Positions 21,251-33,191 of a stretch of DNA of 64,000 nt are shown here, piece by piece; position 1 is the first letter of the stretch, and every line of letters begins with the position of its first letter. The DNA is taken from positions 719,501 to 783,500 of the forward strand of contig MU001670.1 of the NCBI GenBank assembly GCA_010093515.1. The letters run 5' to 3'. The notes beneath the pieces are model-generated. The model saw nothing but the letters and a program-made list of their open reading frames with translations. It made no database searches and had not been told where the DNA came from. Source of the DNA: Lineolata rhizophorae. Taxonomy: Eukaryota > Ascomycota > Dothideomycetes > Lineolatales > Lineolataceae. Both the position numbers and the translations under genes were made by a program.

Positions 21251-21553
21251 CTACCTGTTCGGGGGCCTTGGAAACCGCCCTCCCGGCTCACCTCTCCGAA
21301 TCGGCTGCTGGTGGCGCCCGACGGCAACATCGTAAGACGGAGGTGGGCCTTGCGTCGCATCAGTGCGGGTCCTTGGCCCTTGGGTTCCGCGGGCGCTTGA
21401 CAACCGTCGCATCCGCTCCTCGTTCGCGGCTTGCATGTCTGCGAAGCTTGGGTTTTCCTGCTCGCGCCTGGCCTTCTTCTGCTTCCTCTTCTCCTTGTGG
21501 TCCTTGAGGCCGCGAGTGAGTATGGCCCCGCAAGCCAAGAGGATGGATGCCAT
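21251..21553 (-). CDS. Small basic protein with N-terminal hydrophobic segment and PPxY motif
   Basis: A 100-residue frame from the ATG at 21551-21553; the frame is open 19 codons further upstream, but MASILLACGAILTRGLKDHK is the start I associate with related small ascomycete proteins. Residues 2-14 are hydrophobic (a possible membrane anchor or uncleaved signal), followed by a strongly basic helix KEKRKQKKARREQE (about 19-32) and a disordered tail with PPPSYDVA near residue 71. PPxY is the core ligand of WW domains, notably those of Rsp5/Nedd4-type ubiquitin ligases. The function is unknown. It is divergent from the RdRP gene across 1.0 kb. Confidence 0.62.
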   Translation of the reverse strand: MASILLACGAILTRGLKDHKEKRKQKKARREQENPSFADMQAANEERMRRLSSARGTQGPRTRTDATQGPPPSYDVAVGRHQQPIRRGEPGGRFPRPPNR

Positions 21554-22586
21554 GGTGTTGCAAGATGTCGAAGAAGAAGAGCGGTCGTCAGGAGATCGAC
21601 GTAGGTGCAATGGTATGTAGTGTGCAGAGTGGCGGCGGCGGCGGCGCTAGATTCGATCTACTGCTAGTGTGTGTTCTGCTCGTATGAGAGGACAGGCGTA
21701 TAGACAAAGGACGTGATTTTGACGACGTCTTTAGAAGATAGCCTAAGGAGTTGTGATAATAAGCAGTTTTACTCAGACCCTTAGGAAAAGAAAGATCAAA
21801 CAGGATCCTGCGAAGCAGGTATCGGTCGCGAGCGGACGTTTTGCAGTGGGGAGCGCGCATTTCGTCATGACTTCGAGGTTGCGAAGGCCTAGACCACTAA
21901 AAGAACTTCCGTCCCACCCAGCTCGTTACTTTCGGGCAGTGCATCTGCGGCATCTCACTGGATGGCCACCACCCGCATCATCTTAAAAGTTCTTGCACAG
22001 CCGCGTCCAATTGAGCGGCGGCAGTTGTTCTGGACTAGACTCTGCATCTTCCATGTGCTAGCGTATTACGTTCCATGTCATATGCTTGCTGCGCAGGATG
22101 CGCTCGCGATGAATGGATAGAAGCTTGGTATTAGCGATATGTGCATGCAGACCATTTAGTAGGTATTCATCCGCGCTCGCCCTTTGAAAGCCTCAAAATA
22201 CATCCTCCGCGCCTTCTGATTTGATGGTGCCGGCTTGCGGAGCTGCGGCGCTTGGATGCCATGTTGGCCCATGGCGTCGCCCGTAGCCATGACGCTGCCT
22301 CATGCGGCTAGCGATATCACGTGAAGGTGCGGCCGCTGCTGGGCCAACCGGGCGGTTGCCAGCCGCGCGACCTCAGGCAGCCGCGCCCGTCCGTGCATCG
22401 TCCACTACCGGTAAGGTTGTCGACTATCGAGCACGTGCACCCCGCGACGTCGCCCGACGCCTACTAGCCCTCGCGCTTCTTTTCTTGTTTTCGCGGCCCG
22501 GCTTCTCCCAGTCATTCCGGTCCTGCCGTTGGCTGTCGGCGCGGGCCCGCGAAGGGTCCACGGCCCGACCCGTCTGCTAACCTACC
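21554..22586. promoter_or_regulatory. Divergent intergenic region upstream of RdRP, with two CACGTG boxes
   Basis: CACGTG occurs at 22318-22323 and 22432-22437, about 270 and 155 bp before the RdRP start; the second sits in the longer palindrome GCACGTGC. These are class bHLH/bZIP sites. 22300-22560 is GC-rich. No further gene is supported. Confidence 0.4.
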
Positions 22587-25500
22587 ATGGGTGCAAGACA
22601 CCTTGGCGTTGCCTCTGAGCTGGAGTACGTGCAGCAGATTCCCCGCACTCCGACTCGTAAGCGGTCCGAGAAAATAGATGACATCGTTGCCACGATCGAG
22701 GGGAAATGGCGCCTTGGCCTGCAAACCCGTGGCTTGAAATACTCTCCGAGTGCCCAAAAAAAGGAACTTGCAAACCAGATCTACGACAGCATCAAGTTCC
22801 TGTATTGGAAGGCGGAAAAGGCTCTAGAGGACACCCTTGCCGAATTCGATGAGCGCGCGCAGACCACCGTGTTTGACGAACGCCTGGCTCTCCTCCGCGA
22901 TTTGTTGGATAGGGAAAAGTCTGCCGTCTTGCGCACGAAGAATGAAAAGTACAAGCCCACGGCCTTGGCGCAGCGTCTTCGGCACGCTGATGATGGTAAG
23001 TCTCTAATGTCGGTATTTTGGGAAAGGCCTCGTGCGCCAGTTTGACCTCCGGTTATGACGCCCTTGAGTGCGCTCGTCCGCTTCGTCGATGCCTTCGCAC
23101 GCACGAGATGAGGCGGCCTTGTCTTCCTCGCATGAAGCGCATATGGGCAGTGTGCCCCCACGTGCTTAGATATTAGCAACTCTAATTCATCTTAGATGAC
23201 AGCGATGTAGCAGCACTGGTCTCGTCTGATAGCATATCGGGTTGTTCTCCCAACGAGACCCATTTTACAACGGTGAACGAGAGTCTAACTCACACGAATT
23301 TTACGTCCGCGTACGAATCTCTAAATCACACCAACTTTGCGTCGGCGAATAGTTCTCCTGCGGCATCGACGTCCGCCGAAGATGAAATTGAGAGCTTTTC
23401 GTCAGCCCCACAATCGCCATCGAAGCTCGCTCAAGAGCGGCGCACTGAAGCTAGATCCGCAAAACGCTTGTCAGAGACAAGTGAACGCGACGACATTGTG
23501 TTTCCGGCCAAGTTCTCTCGACTGTCGAATGGCAACAGATCTACGGACTCTTTCGAAACTCCCGCCGAGGTAGCCGATGCTGCTTTCGACTGTTCGGGAA
23601 CCACACTGGTGTCTTCTTTTCCGTCGATATTCACCAGTCAACAAGCCGGCAACGAAGGAATCGTAACAGGATATACTTCCTTCACAACAAACGCTACCAC
23701 TGAACCTGAGACGGGCGACGAACCCAAAGTCGACTCGGAGCAAAAGGTGCCTGTCGAGGGCCCGAGTCTTTCTAGCAGCTCGGACCCCTATTCGTTTGGA
23801 ACTTCCCTCAACCCTAGTGACATCGAGTGTTGTTCGTGGCAGGACGCGTCGGAGGAGTTGAGTTCCCCGGTCGTCGCTATGAAGCACTCTACGCCTGTGC
23901 AGCACCAGGTCGGAGATCTATGGAAACAGGGGCTTTTCATCGAGGAGCCCTGGCCAAATAACAAGGGCACTTTACCATCTTTTAGGGTGCGGCACGAGAG
24001 TATTCGTCTCATGATCGCGAATTATCCGGGCTTACCCCCAACCGTCGCGAACGATACGATTGCACCTTTCATCGAGGACATCCGCGAAGTTGATGATTTC
24101 GAACAGTTCTGGGACAGCGCGAGCAAACATGGTCTTAAACTACCTCCAAATAGGAATTCCAAGATGTGGGCCGCGGCAACTAAGGAGAACGGCTTTGAAA
24201 ATATTAGTTTGAAAGCTTCGACATCATTCAACCACACCAATATTGGAGCACTGTTTACTCTCAAACTTGAGCCCATGACATGGGAGCGGCCATCCCGTTT
24301 TCAAAGAAGATTTGGCCATGATCGCTTTCTATTCGTTGAGTTTCCCAATATCGACAATCTACCCACCCATATAAAGGAGCAGCGCGGAAATATTCGTGAG
24401 GGATTTCGGCGGTGGCTCTCAGAACCCAAAACATTCCTAGGCCGAACATGGGAAAGTATTATGATTGTCGATGTGAAGAGAAGAGAGACAAGGAACGAGA
24501 GCGCCGCAGGTCACCGGGTCACTCTCTTTGCGACAAGGGGCTACGAGTTGGAGCCAATCAGTCTAGAGGAGGTCATTAATTGGTTCATTCCGCTAAAGAA
24601 GAACCTTCAGCAGCCCTTCTGCAAAGCCTTCGCCCGATTGGAACTTGGTTTTTCTCGAGCCACTCCAACATATGTGTTCAAGCCAAGCCAGATCCGAGAA
24701 GTGGATGACATTCTTGGTGATGAAACTCCCGAGGCTTCCGAATACGATGATGATGATCCTCAGTATGCAGCCGAATTTGGGACCGGTCCTTTTCAGAGGC
24801 AGGTCATGAATGACGGTTGTGCAGTTATGTCGCAAGGCGCCGCGAGGGAGATTTGGAGGGCTATGGGTCAAACCGGGCCTATCCCTAGCGTTTTCCAAGC
24901 TAGGATCGGTGGGTGGAAAGGTCTGTGGATCAGAGGCGCGTCGGCCGAAGCGGGTCCGCGGGACAATGAGATATGGATCGAGGTCTCAAAAAGTCAGAAG
25001 AAGTTCGAACGCCCAGATGAAGACTTTGTCGATGACACATTCGACCCAATCCGGCTTTCTTTTGAGGTGTTGAACTATAGCAGGCCGCCTACAAGCGCGA
25101 GTCTGCATACGTCTTTTATTCCAATCCTTCAAGACCGGGGAGTCCCACAAGAGGCTTTGGAAACTGTTGTTCTTGATTTTCTCGAATACAGCAGACAGGA
25201 GATATTATACAATCTTGACCACAAAGACAGACTTAGAAGTTGGCTACGAACTCAATTTGAAGGCGAGCAGCGTCCGCATGATGACGCGATACAGTGGTAT
25301 GCTGGGCTACCGCGTCTGTTGCAGGACAAGATTGTGCTTCTTCTTGAGTCTGGATTCCTTCCCAAGAAACTACCCTATCTTGGCAACCTCTTCCATCTGC
25401 TGCTAGACTCTCACTTCAGGAAACTCACTCGGAACCTTCGGATTCCTCTGCCCCGCTCCACGATGGTTTACGGCATAGCGGACCCTACGGGAGCACTTCT

Positions 25501-26965
25501 ACCTGGCGAGATTCACCTCGCATTCTCGGGCAGCTTCCGTGCTGAAGACCTCAATGCCGGTGAAGAAGAATGCTTTCAGTTCCTCAATGATCGAGCAGTA
25601 CTTGTGGCGCGTCACCCAGCCCTTCGAAATTCCGATATCCAAAAGGTTCGTGCTGTCTACAAGATGGAGCTAAGCCACATCGTCGATGTCGTCGTTTTCC
25701 CGTCTCGAGGCAAGTTCCCGCTGGCGTCGAAGTTGCAAGGGGGTGACTACGACGGCGATACGTTCTGGGTTTGTTTCGAGCCTAGCCTGGTTGATTCGTT
25801 CAAGAACGCACCTGCGCCACGCAACCTCCCGGGGCCTGAGAATTTCGGCATTCGAGTTGATAGGCGCAAACTAGGCGATCTAGTCACTAATGAAAAGTCT
25901 CTTGGCTTGCCGCTACGACGCTTTGTTGACGAGGCATTCAAGTTCCGATGCCAACCTTCGTATCTTGGGATGGTCACCAATTACCACGGGAATTTGGCTT
26001 ACAAAGAGGACTCCATAAATTCAGACGGTGTAAAGGACCTAGCTTCACTTCACGACCATCTCATTGATTCAAAAAAAAATGGCTACACATTTGATGAAAA
26101 TATGTGGAGGCACTTCAAAGAGAAACATCACGCCCTGCCAAACAAGCCGCCAGAGGAACCTCGATATAAAGCCGCGATGAAGGAAGCTCTTGAACAGAAT
26201 CTCGGCTCAGGACGAAGAACCGAAACCCAGCCAAAACATATCCTAGACAAGATATATTTTAATGTTGTCTTTAAGCATACTCGAGAGACTTTACGGCGCG
26301 TGAAAGAGGTCTGCGCTGACAATGAACCCGGCATTTCTGATCCCGATCTCGAGAATCCATACACGTCTTTCTTGACGAGGATTGACGAGGAGGATTTGGA
26401 TATTCGAGGCCCTATTCAGGATGAGCTGAGAAAACTTCGTTCCCGACTTTGCGCCATTCGCGAGCGCTGGAAACAGCTATGGACGAACAATGAGCAGGTC
26501 CAAAAGCGTTATTTCGACATTTTGGATGAATGTTTTCAAATGTACACCGACATTGATCCCTTGAACAGAGACTGCGCGGTCATCAGGGAATGGACCGTCC
26601 AAGACGCGAACAACAGGCCCACTACGTGGGAATTGCTCAAGGCTTCTGCATTCTTCGTTGAGTGTGGCGCGCAGGACAAGTTAGTCTTCCCGATTGCCGG
26701 CCGCCAGCTCGCCTACTTGAAGGCAGACGCGGCTGGGGATGCAAGGCTGGTTCATCGAGATATATATCGCACCTCGAAGCCGAAGAAAGTTAGGAAGTGG
26801 AGAGAGGAAGCACAAATGGTAGGGAGAGCGGGTTCCGGCCGTGGAGCGGATACTTTGCCGGAACCGGGTCCGGAATCACCGGCCTTGGCGTTCTCCGACG
26901 GGGACGGCGACGACTGCGAAGAGACTTCTCAGTACTTCGATGCTATGGACGAGGCCTTTGCGTAA
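22587..26965 (+). CDS. RNA-dependent RNA polymerase of the fungal silencing type, two exons
   Basis: Model: 22587-22995 joined to 23196-26965, 1392 residues. The 200-nt intron (donor GTAAGT, acceptor CTTAG) splits an Asp codon. The N-terminal ~370 residues are family-specific and partly disordered, with a small tandem repeat. The polymerase part includes RRFGHDRFLFVEFP, LGFSRATPTYVFKPSQI, MNDGCAVMS at about 674, IPLPRSTMVYGIADPTGALL, and the catalytic loop GGDYDGDTFW with D987, D989 and D991. These three Asp bind the catalytic metal in QDE-1 and its kin. The enzyme makes double-stranded RNA from aberrant or repeat RNA for Dicer, or acts in meiotic silencing of unpaired DNA. I cannot decide between the QDE-1, SAD-1 and RRP-3 lineages. 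All motifs are present, so it looks functional. Confidence 0.93.
23279..23350 (+). repeat. Two 36-bp tandem units in the RdRP gene
   Basis: Units 23279-23314 and 23315-23350 encode ESLTHTNFTSAY and ESLNHTNFASAN. They lie just after the intron in the poorly conserved linker. The copies differ at about a third of positions but keep frame. Confidence 0.85.
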
Positions 26966-28537
26966 TGCGTGCGCTCTATGTTGTCGACTCTGCGACCATC
27001 GCCACACGCGTTTCAGACACAAGGAGTGTTCACTTGATTAACAAAGCGTTTAGCAAGGGCTCACATACACAGCTTCCTCCTTTCTGTCTCCTTACACTTT
27101 CGGTTTCAATAGAGTTGGCATACAGTGTATTCGGCCCCAGTGGCTTGTGATTGTTTTCTTTTTCTTTTTTTTCTTGTTTCTTTACGCGTGTAGAGATACC
27201 CTATTCGTTTGCGTCGGACGCGCCTTCTTTTTGTATTGCTTATTGCTCTAGGCCTCCCGTCATGGATACGGGTGGACACCTATGTAATGGGTGTCTTGGG
27301 AGAAGTTGATGTTCTTGGATTTTGTACCCTGGAAAGATCGTAGGAGAGATCTGGAAAGAGCCTTTCGACGCTTGTCTTGGGCTGCTCGGGATTGAAATGG
27401 TAGACGGAGCTCTGGCGTTAGCAGTAACTCCATCTGTAAGTCACTTTTGACCTTCGTAATCTGGTTGGGCTTGTACATCTTCATAATTCGTTCACCTGGC
27501 TTTTGTAAAGAACAATGCGAAAGGCGTAGTCAGTTCAAAGACATAGATTGATTGATTGGTAATGCTATGTTGGCGCCTAGTGAAGTTAATGCCAACACTA
27601 CTTGCCCTGTGTGCTATGAACCTCCGCAGGAGTAACGGCGCAATTCTGGGTTAAGTCCAAGCCTCACCATTCAAGATTTTATGGTACCGAACCTAGGCAG
27701 TCTAACCCTTTGAAGTCTGGTGCTGCTAAACAGCTCGAAAGAACACGGCGGCTAAAACGTTATTTTGTCAAACTTCTAGTACCTACTAGATTTCACTGCA
27801 TTTGGATACCAGCAGCCTCGCCCAAGGGAAGCCGTAGCAGTCTGTGCATGAGCTCGCGACACACTTTGCCATACTATGATTCGCTGCCAGGGCCACATGT
27901 ATACCGTACTCTTGGATTGGCGTACGATTACGTCAGTCTCCAAGATGTAAGTCTGCTAAAAAAAAAAATACGTGGAATAAAATGGATGAGGGGACACGAT
28001 AGAGCTTCATTCTAGACAAGGAAGTCGAATCCATGCCACGCAAGGACTGAGAGGTAAAAGAGAAGCATCCAAAGAAGGCAACTAATACAATGTAGAGAAA
28101 GGGTTTACCGCCAGTTCCACTAGCGGGTACAAGACATTATGATAAAGCCGCCCGGAACTACCTGTGACAACAACAGGAAATCAAAGGTGGTTTGAAGGAG
28201 ATACAAGAAACCAAGCTGCAGAGCGCACGCTTTACACAAAAAGAGTATCGTACAATGTTTCTTCGCCAGGCAGTAATTGGTCCATTCTGATTTCCCGCCT
28301 TTTTTTTTTTCCTCTTCAATTTCTCGCTTGTGGGTCCACACATTTCACGCCCCGGAACGCACCAATATCAAGAACACACTTGAATAGGTTTGGAGACAGA
28401 GAAAATGAAAACACTTCTTGTCCCAATTCCGATCCCAAGTCAACAAGTACCAACGCGCCCAAATGAACTCCGCAGCCCTGAACCGCAAAACCCCCCCACC
28501 CCCCCCAACAAACAATTTCGACACTTTCGCATCAAAT
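26966..28537. other. Convergent intergenic region after RdRP and SUR2
   Basis: Holds the 3' flanks of RdRP (plus) and SUR2 (minus). A T-rich run at 27150-27185 may be the RdRP 3' end signal. A-runs at 27958-27970 and a C-rich run at 28490-28508 are simple-sequence tracts. No open frame resembles a gene, and no tRNA is seen. Confidence 0.5.
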
Positions 28538-30018
28538 TCAATGGTTGCTTTCCACGCCCAGCACGCCCCCCCCGCGCCCGTGGACGCTGCCGTTAACCCG
28601 GCCCCGCAGGTTCTTCAGGCTCCCCGAGCCCTGCTGGCCTGTCGACGACGACGACGCCGCCGTCGCCGGCTGCGCCTTCTTCCGCGGCGAGCGGCGCAGC
28701 GGCTGGGGATCATCCAGGCGCTCTGCGGCCGCGATCGGGTCAGGCGAGGCAGTCCCGGACCGGTCGCTGAGCTCGCTATCCGACGGCTGGAGGAGGCCAT
28801 CGGGCCGCTTGTGGCCCTCGGCGCCGTGGCTGAGCTTGCGATCGGCGGCGCGGCGGCTGCGCTCGTAGCGGGCGAGCTTGTCGGCCTCGTCCCCCGTCCA
28901 GATGGTGCCGAGGAGCCGGTCCCAGAAGGTGAAGAAGGGCTGGGAGAAGTTGCTCTTGATGCCCCAGCTCTGGTGGTGGATGTCGTGGAAGGCGGCGTTG
29001 TTGGGCCACAGCCGCTGCAGAGGGTCCCAAGGCAGCGCGTAGCCGCAGTGGTCGTCTACCGTCTTGACCGAGCTGAGCGTGAAGAAGATCATTGCTTGCC
29101 GGACTGTCATTCCGGTAAGTAGGTAGGCGATGCCCGTGCCGGCCGTGTCGAGAAGGAAACCCTCGAATGGGTGGTTGTAGAGAGCGCCATAGGCGTAGGG
29201 AACGTAAAGACGATGGTGGCGCGAGTGGAAGGTTACTATATTAAAAAGAAATCGAGCTGTTAGATTTGTGTGATCCATCCTGATAAATATACGAAACGAA
29301 CCATCAATGTTAGTAGTTAGAGCTTACCATAGAGATACTTGTTCAGGTGCATAGCCCTATGCAAAAAGTACTGCCAAGTATCCAAAATGCAGACAGCCAC
29401 AGCCATCTGAATGGAGGGGATCAGGCCCCAATAGATGGCACGCGCCGCCTGCAGCTCCCAACGCGCGAATCCCGGTGCAACCGACCTGACGCCCTCAACG
29501 ACAATCGGATGCGCAGCCCACGGATACTTGCCCCCCGCTAGCGCGCCGCCCAGCTGCGGCCATCCCGCCTTCGCCAGCTTGAGCCCGAGCCCGGTCGCGT
29601 CGAGGCCGACGAGGCCAAGCAGAGCGGGCAGGGCGCTCTGAGCGACGCGTAGGCGGCGGCCCCAGACAGCAACGTCGTACTCCTCGCGGCCGACCATAGC
29701 CGGGCCGTCGGCCAGGGCGAGCAGGAGGCCCGTGAGCGTCTGAAGGACCTGCTGGAAGAGGACGTCGCGCAGGACGTCGGCGCGGGAGACGTGGTTGCGG
29801 GCGAGCACCTCGGCGGGCGTGTGCAGCCGGTGCTGCGGGCACAGGTCGAACACGTCGAGCGCGTGGAAGAAGAGCGAGACGACCCAGTAGCCGACGACGG
29901 GCAGCGCGAGGGCGAGGTAGGCGTCGTCGATCCAGGAGAGGAGCGGCTCCTGCTCGCGCAGGGTGTACGGCGGCAGGGGCGGGAGGTCGAGCGACGCGGT
30001 CGCGTTGGAAGACGCCAT
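28538..30018 (-). CDS. sur2: Sphinganine C4-hydroxylase (Sur2), two exons
   Basis: Model: 30018-29328 joined to 29235-28538 (minus), 462 residues; the 92-nt intron has donor GTAAGC and acceptor ATATAG. The protein is a fatty-acid-hydroxylase-superfamily membrane enzyme. Its three His boxes are HRAMH (220-224), HSRHH (234-238) and HDIHH (314-318), with VDDHCGY (290-296) typical of the family; together they hold the di-iron centre. Hydrophobic segments lie at about 32-54, 95-105 and 195-215. It hydroxylates C4 of dihydrosphingosine or dihydroceramide in the ER to give phytosphingosine, the backbone of most fungal sphingolipids. The C-terminal ~110 residues after WTGDEADKLARYERSR are Ser/Arg-rich, disordered and longer than in the yeast enzyme. 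It shares its upstream region with TCTP. Confidence 0.93.
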
Positions 30019-30736
30019 TGCAGACGGCGTCAGACGCGCACGGGGAGGGTGCTGTAGAGCTTAAAAGAGCGAAACAGGTCGGAGGGAAGTCAAGCACCGC
30101 TTGGGAGGGTCGCGCGCGGGATTGGTCGAGGGGAGAGATGTCCGGGAGGCCAATTGTTGATTCCACGACGGAGAGAAAGGGAAAAGGAAAAGAGAAGCGA
30201 GAGGAGAGCAAGGCAGTCTTGGGCGCGGCAGACGGAACCACGGGGGCGAGCTGGGAGCAGATGGGTGGGAAGAATCACCAGACCCCGGAGTGATGCTTTT
30301 TGCCCCCGAGATGCCAGGGGCTCCATAGCTCCGCACGCTCCCGCCGCGGCAAGACGATCTGATGAGGCGGTGCTGGCGACCGGGCGCGGCCCGGGGTGGC
30401 GCTAGCCGTTAGATTCCGCCCGATCGGGGCCGCTGCGGCCTTAGGTAACGTGCCGCGCGTATGGAATCTTACGTCATCAAGCTCCGGCGGCCAGACCCGT
30501 TCGCGTGGCGCGGCAGGGCAGCGCTAGGCCGCACCAGGCAGGGCCAGAGTGCCCCGCCGCCCCCGAGTGCCACCGCCCGCGGTCCGGGCAGCCAACCCCC
30601 CGCCATCCAGCCCACCCGCGACGCAATTTTTGCGCCCCTTCATCCCTTCGTTTCCCTTACGGTCAACTCTCCATCCCGCTGCCTGCGCCGCCGACTCCTC
30701 GTCCCTCTACCACTATACCGCCCCGCCACCGCCATC
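30019..30736. promoter_or_regulatory. Divergent promoter between sur2 and TCTP
   Basis: The 718 bp between two start codons must hold both promoters and leaders. The TCTP side (30635-30736) is pyrimidine-rich, with CCCTTCATCCCTTCG and CCCTCTACC, reminiscent of the pyrimidine leaders of growth-regulated translation genes. No TATA box is evident. Confidence 0.55.
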
Positions 30737-31596
30737 ATGATTATCTACAAGGTGCGTTCGGTCCGGGTGCAGCTTGTTGCTGGAGCAGTCCTACCCCTCA
30801 CTACCCACGCGGTCAACGCCAATGGGCACCGCAGCCGTGGACCCCTAATTTTCGCTGTGTTTCTTGCGGCACGACGATGCTGACTGCGCGCGCCCCCGAC
30901 AGGACATCATCACCGGCGACGAGATCATCTCCGACTCGTACGGCCTAAAGGAGATCGACGGCGCGGTTTACGAGGCTGACTGCAAGAAGATCACCATTGG
31001 CGGCGAGAACATCGGTACGATACGGCCCACCATATATGTCTTCCGATAGAGCTATGCGGGGAAATGGTGAATGGGATCGGTACGACCGAGGATTTCTAAC
31101 TTCATTTCTTTTGTTCTTTTGGAATACAACAGACATCGGCGCCAACCCCTCGGCCGAGGAGGCCGACGAGGGCGTCGACGAGTCGGCCCAGACCGTCATC
31201 GACGTCGTCCACAGCTTCCGCCTCAACGAAACCTCGTTCGACAAAAAGTCGTACCTGCAGCACCTCAAGGGTTACATGAAGAACGTCAAGCAGAAGATGC
31301 AGGAGCGCGGCGCGTCGGCCGACGAGGTTGCCGAGTTCGAGAAGGTCGCCCAGGCCTACGCCAAGAAGATCGTCGCCAACTTCAAGGACTACGAGTTCCT
31401 CATCGGCGAGAGCATGGACCCGGACGGAATGTGCGTCTTCTCTTCTCCTCCTTTATATATTTATCCTTAATTTTTTTTCCTTTAATTGGGCAAGCGCTGA
31501 CCGCCCCCTAGGGTTATTCTGCTCAACTACCGCGAGGACGGCATGACGCCCTTCGTCACCGTCTGGAAGCACGGCCTGACTGAGATGAAAGTCTAA
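30737..31596 (+). CDS. Translationally controlled tumour protein (TCTP) homologue, four exons
   Basis: Model: 30737-30751, 30903-31014, 31133-31430 and 31512-31596, 169 residues, the usual family length. The first exon codes only MIIYK. The TCTP signature IGANPSAEE lies at 44-52, preceded by [21 protein letters not shown] charged helical hairpin spans about 80-130 ([20 protein letters not shown]), and the end is [14 protein letters not shown] followed by [17 protein letters not shown] (yeast Tma19) is a small abundant cytosolic protein associated with ribosomes, microtubules and stress responses; in yeast it moves to mitochondria under oxidative stress. Donors are GTGCGT, GTACGA and GTGCGT. 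All phases agree. The gene is divergent from sur2. Confidence 0.95.
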
Positions 31597-33191
31597 AAGA
31601 AAAAAGAGGGCGTCTTTCCGATCTCCTTACGGTCCATGACTTTTACTTACCTTTACGGCTGGGAGGTGAATTCGATAGTGAGCGGCAGGTGCATCGTCAT
31701 CATCCGCAAGGCATGCCATGGGTCTGCCTTGAGGGTCTCCCTTGAGACGGCGAGAGGGGAAAAGGCTAGTATGGGGCTGCGTCTCCTTCCGGTGATCTAG
31801 CTTAGCAGCAGCGGGAAGTAGATGGGCGTCTTCGACGATTTCATAGCCTGAAAAAGAATTTCAAATATAGATGCCTTGCATTTCTGGCGGTAGGGAGTGG
31901 TCCCTGATACAGTGACAAAAACCAGGCGATAATGCCTGTTCTTGGCCAGGATGCCTGGCTCTCCTTCAGATGCGGATGACCCTGAACGATCTTGATGCTA
32001 GAAAAATAGTTGTCTCACTCATCTTATTCTATAGTTGAGATTGATCAAAGTTCTGCGCTGTCAAATACGGCATAGACGAGCGAGCATAGGTGGTCCTTCC
32101 ATTTCCAAAGCTAAACCTAATTAAGCTCGTCGTGAAAGGAGTTCGCAATGTGCTTCTGCCATTTCGCACCGAGATAAAACAAGGAAACACTCTTTTCAAC
32201 CAGAGCACAATAACAAAAGAAAAAGAACACACTTGAAAAGAGAAAACATAACAGGGATACAATATTCGCCGCCCCACAACTGGAGCAACCTGAGTTTCGT
32301 CTTCTCGTTCGAGGTCCGTCGTCTTCCTTTTTTGCGTCGGGCCTCTTGTATGTGTATAATCGCTTCTACTGAACCGCGGGAGCCAAGATCGCGTTAGAGA
32401 ATCGGACAAGCAAATTTTTCGCCGTCCGTTGTATACGTCCTTCACCACCTGCACCCCAACAACTGATGAACCATCTCCATTCCACTGCCATTATCGAACT
32501 AGTGGGAGAACCGGTGTTCGGCCACAAAACAGAACCTCCAAAAAATAACTACTGCATCGCTTTGCGGTTTTGAGGCACTGGAAGGTCATTTCTGACCACG
32601 GCCATGAAGCCACAAGGTCCGGGGCCCACCGGAGCAATATGTTTGACAATATTCAAAAACAAGACTGAAAGAAAACAGATCCCCTCACAGAACGCACCAA
32701 ATGGGAACACCGGCGGTGGACCATGTTCCTCCAACAGAAAAGCACAGGACAGGTTAGTAAGAGAATGAGTAGGAATAAGTAGGAAAGGGAAACAACACAT
32801 TCACGAATATGGAAACAAGACCGCCAAGCCGCGCCATGAAATAGAAAAACAAAACACTTTGAACACAAGACTGTGTATAGGGGGCTGACAAAGCACTTAA
32901 ACCCGTAAGCCAATGAGCCTAACCTTGAACTAGACCTATACCAGCTGCGGCGTACTCCCTTGAGAGGGGCAGAACGCCCGCAGCCAACTGCAGTGCCGAT
33001 TAATCAGCCCGCCCTTAATGTTTCCGCTAGACAGAACGCCGAGATGAAAAGGCCAGAACATGGGCCCAAATGGAAATGCATTGCACTGTAAAGCACGCGT
33101 GGAATGCGAGAAAGGTGTGAGGAGCCGTAGTTCATTGCACCTAGGAAAACGGTACGCTGGCCATCAGACCGGGAGGGACGTGTCGAACGCT
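31597..33191. other. Convergent intergenic region between TCTP and the Bni4-like gene
   Basis: 1.6 kb with the 3' UTRs of both genes. An A-rich strand bias is clear from 32150 to 32900 on the plus strand (T-rich on the minus strand). Open frames of 80-140 codons on the minus strand are made of T-rich codons and show no domain. Nothing else seen. Confidence 0.5.

Noticed and set aside
28418-29122. 234-codon plus-strand frame
   Set aside because: Antisense shadow of sur2 exon two, which has the catalytic His boxes.
32029-32454. 141-codon minus-strand frame in the TCTP/Bni4-like convergent region
   Set aside because: Strand-biased T-rich codons, no domain, likely UTR or spacer.
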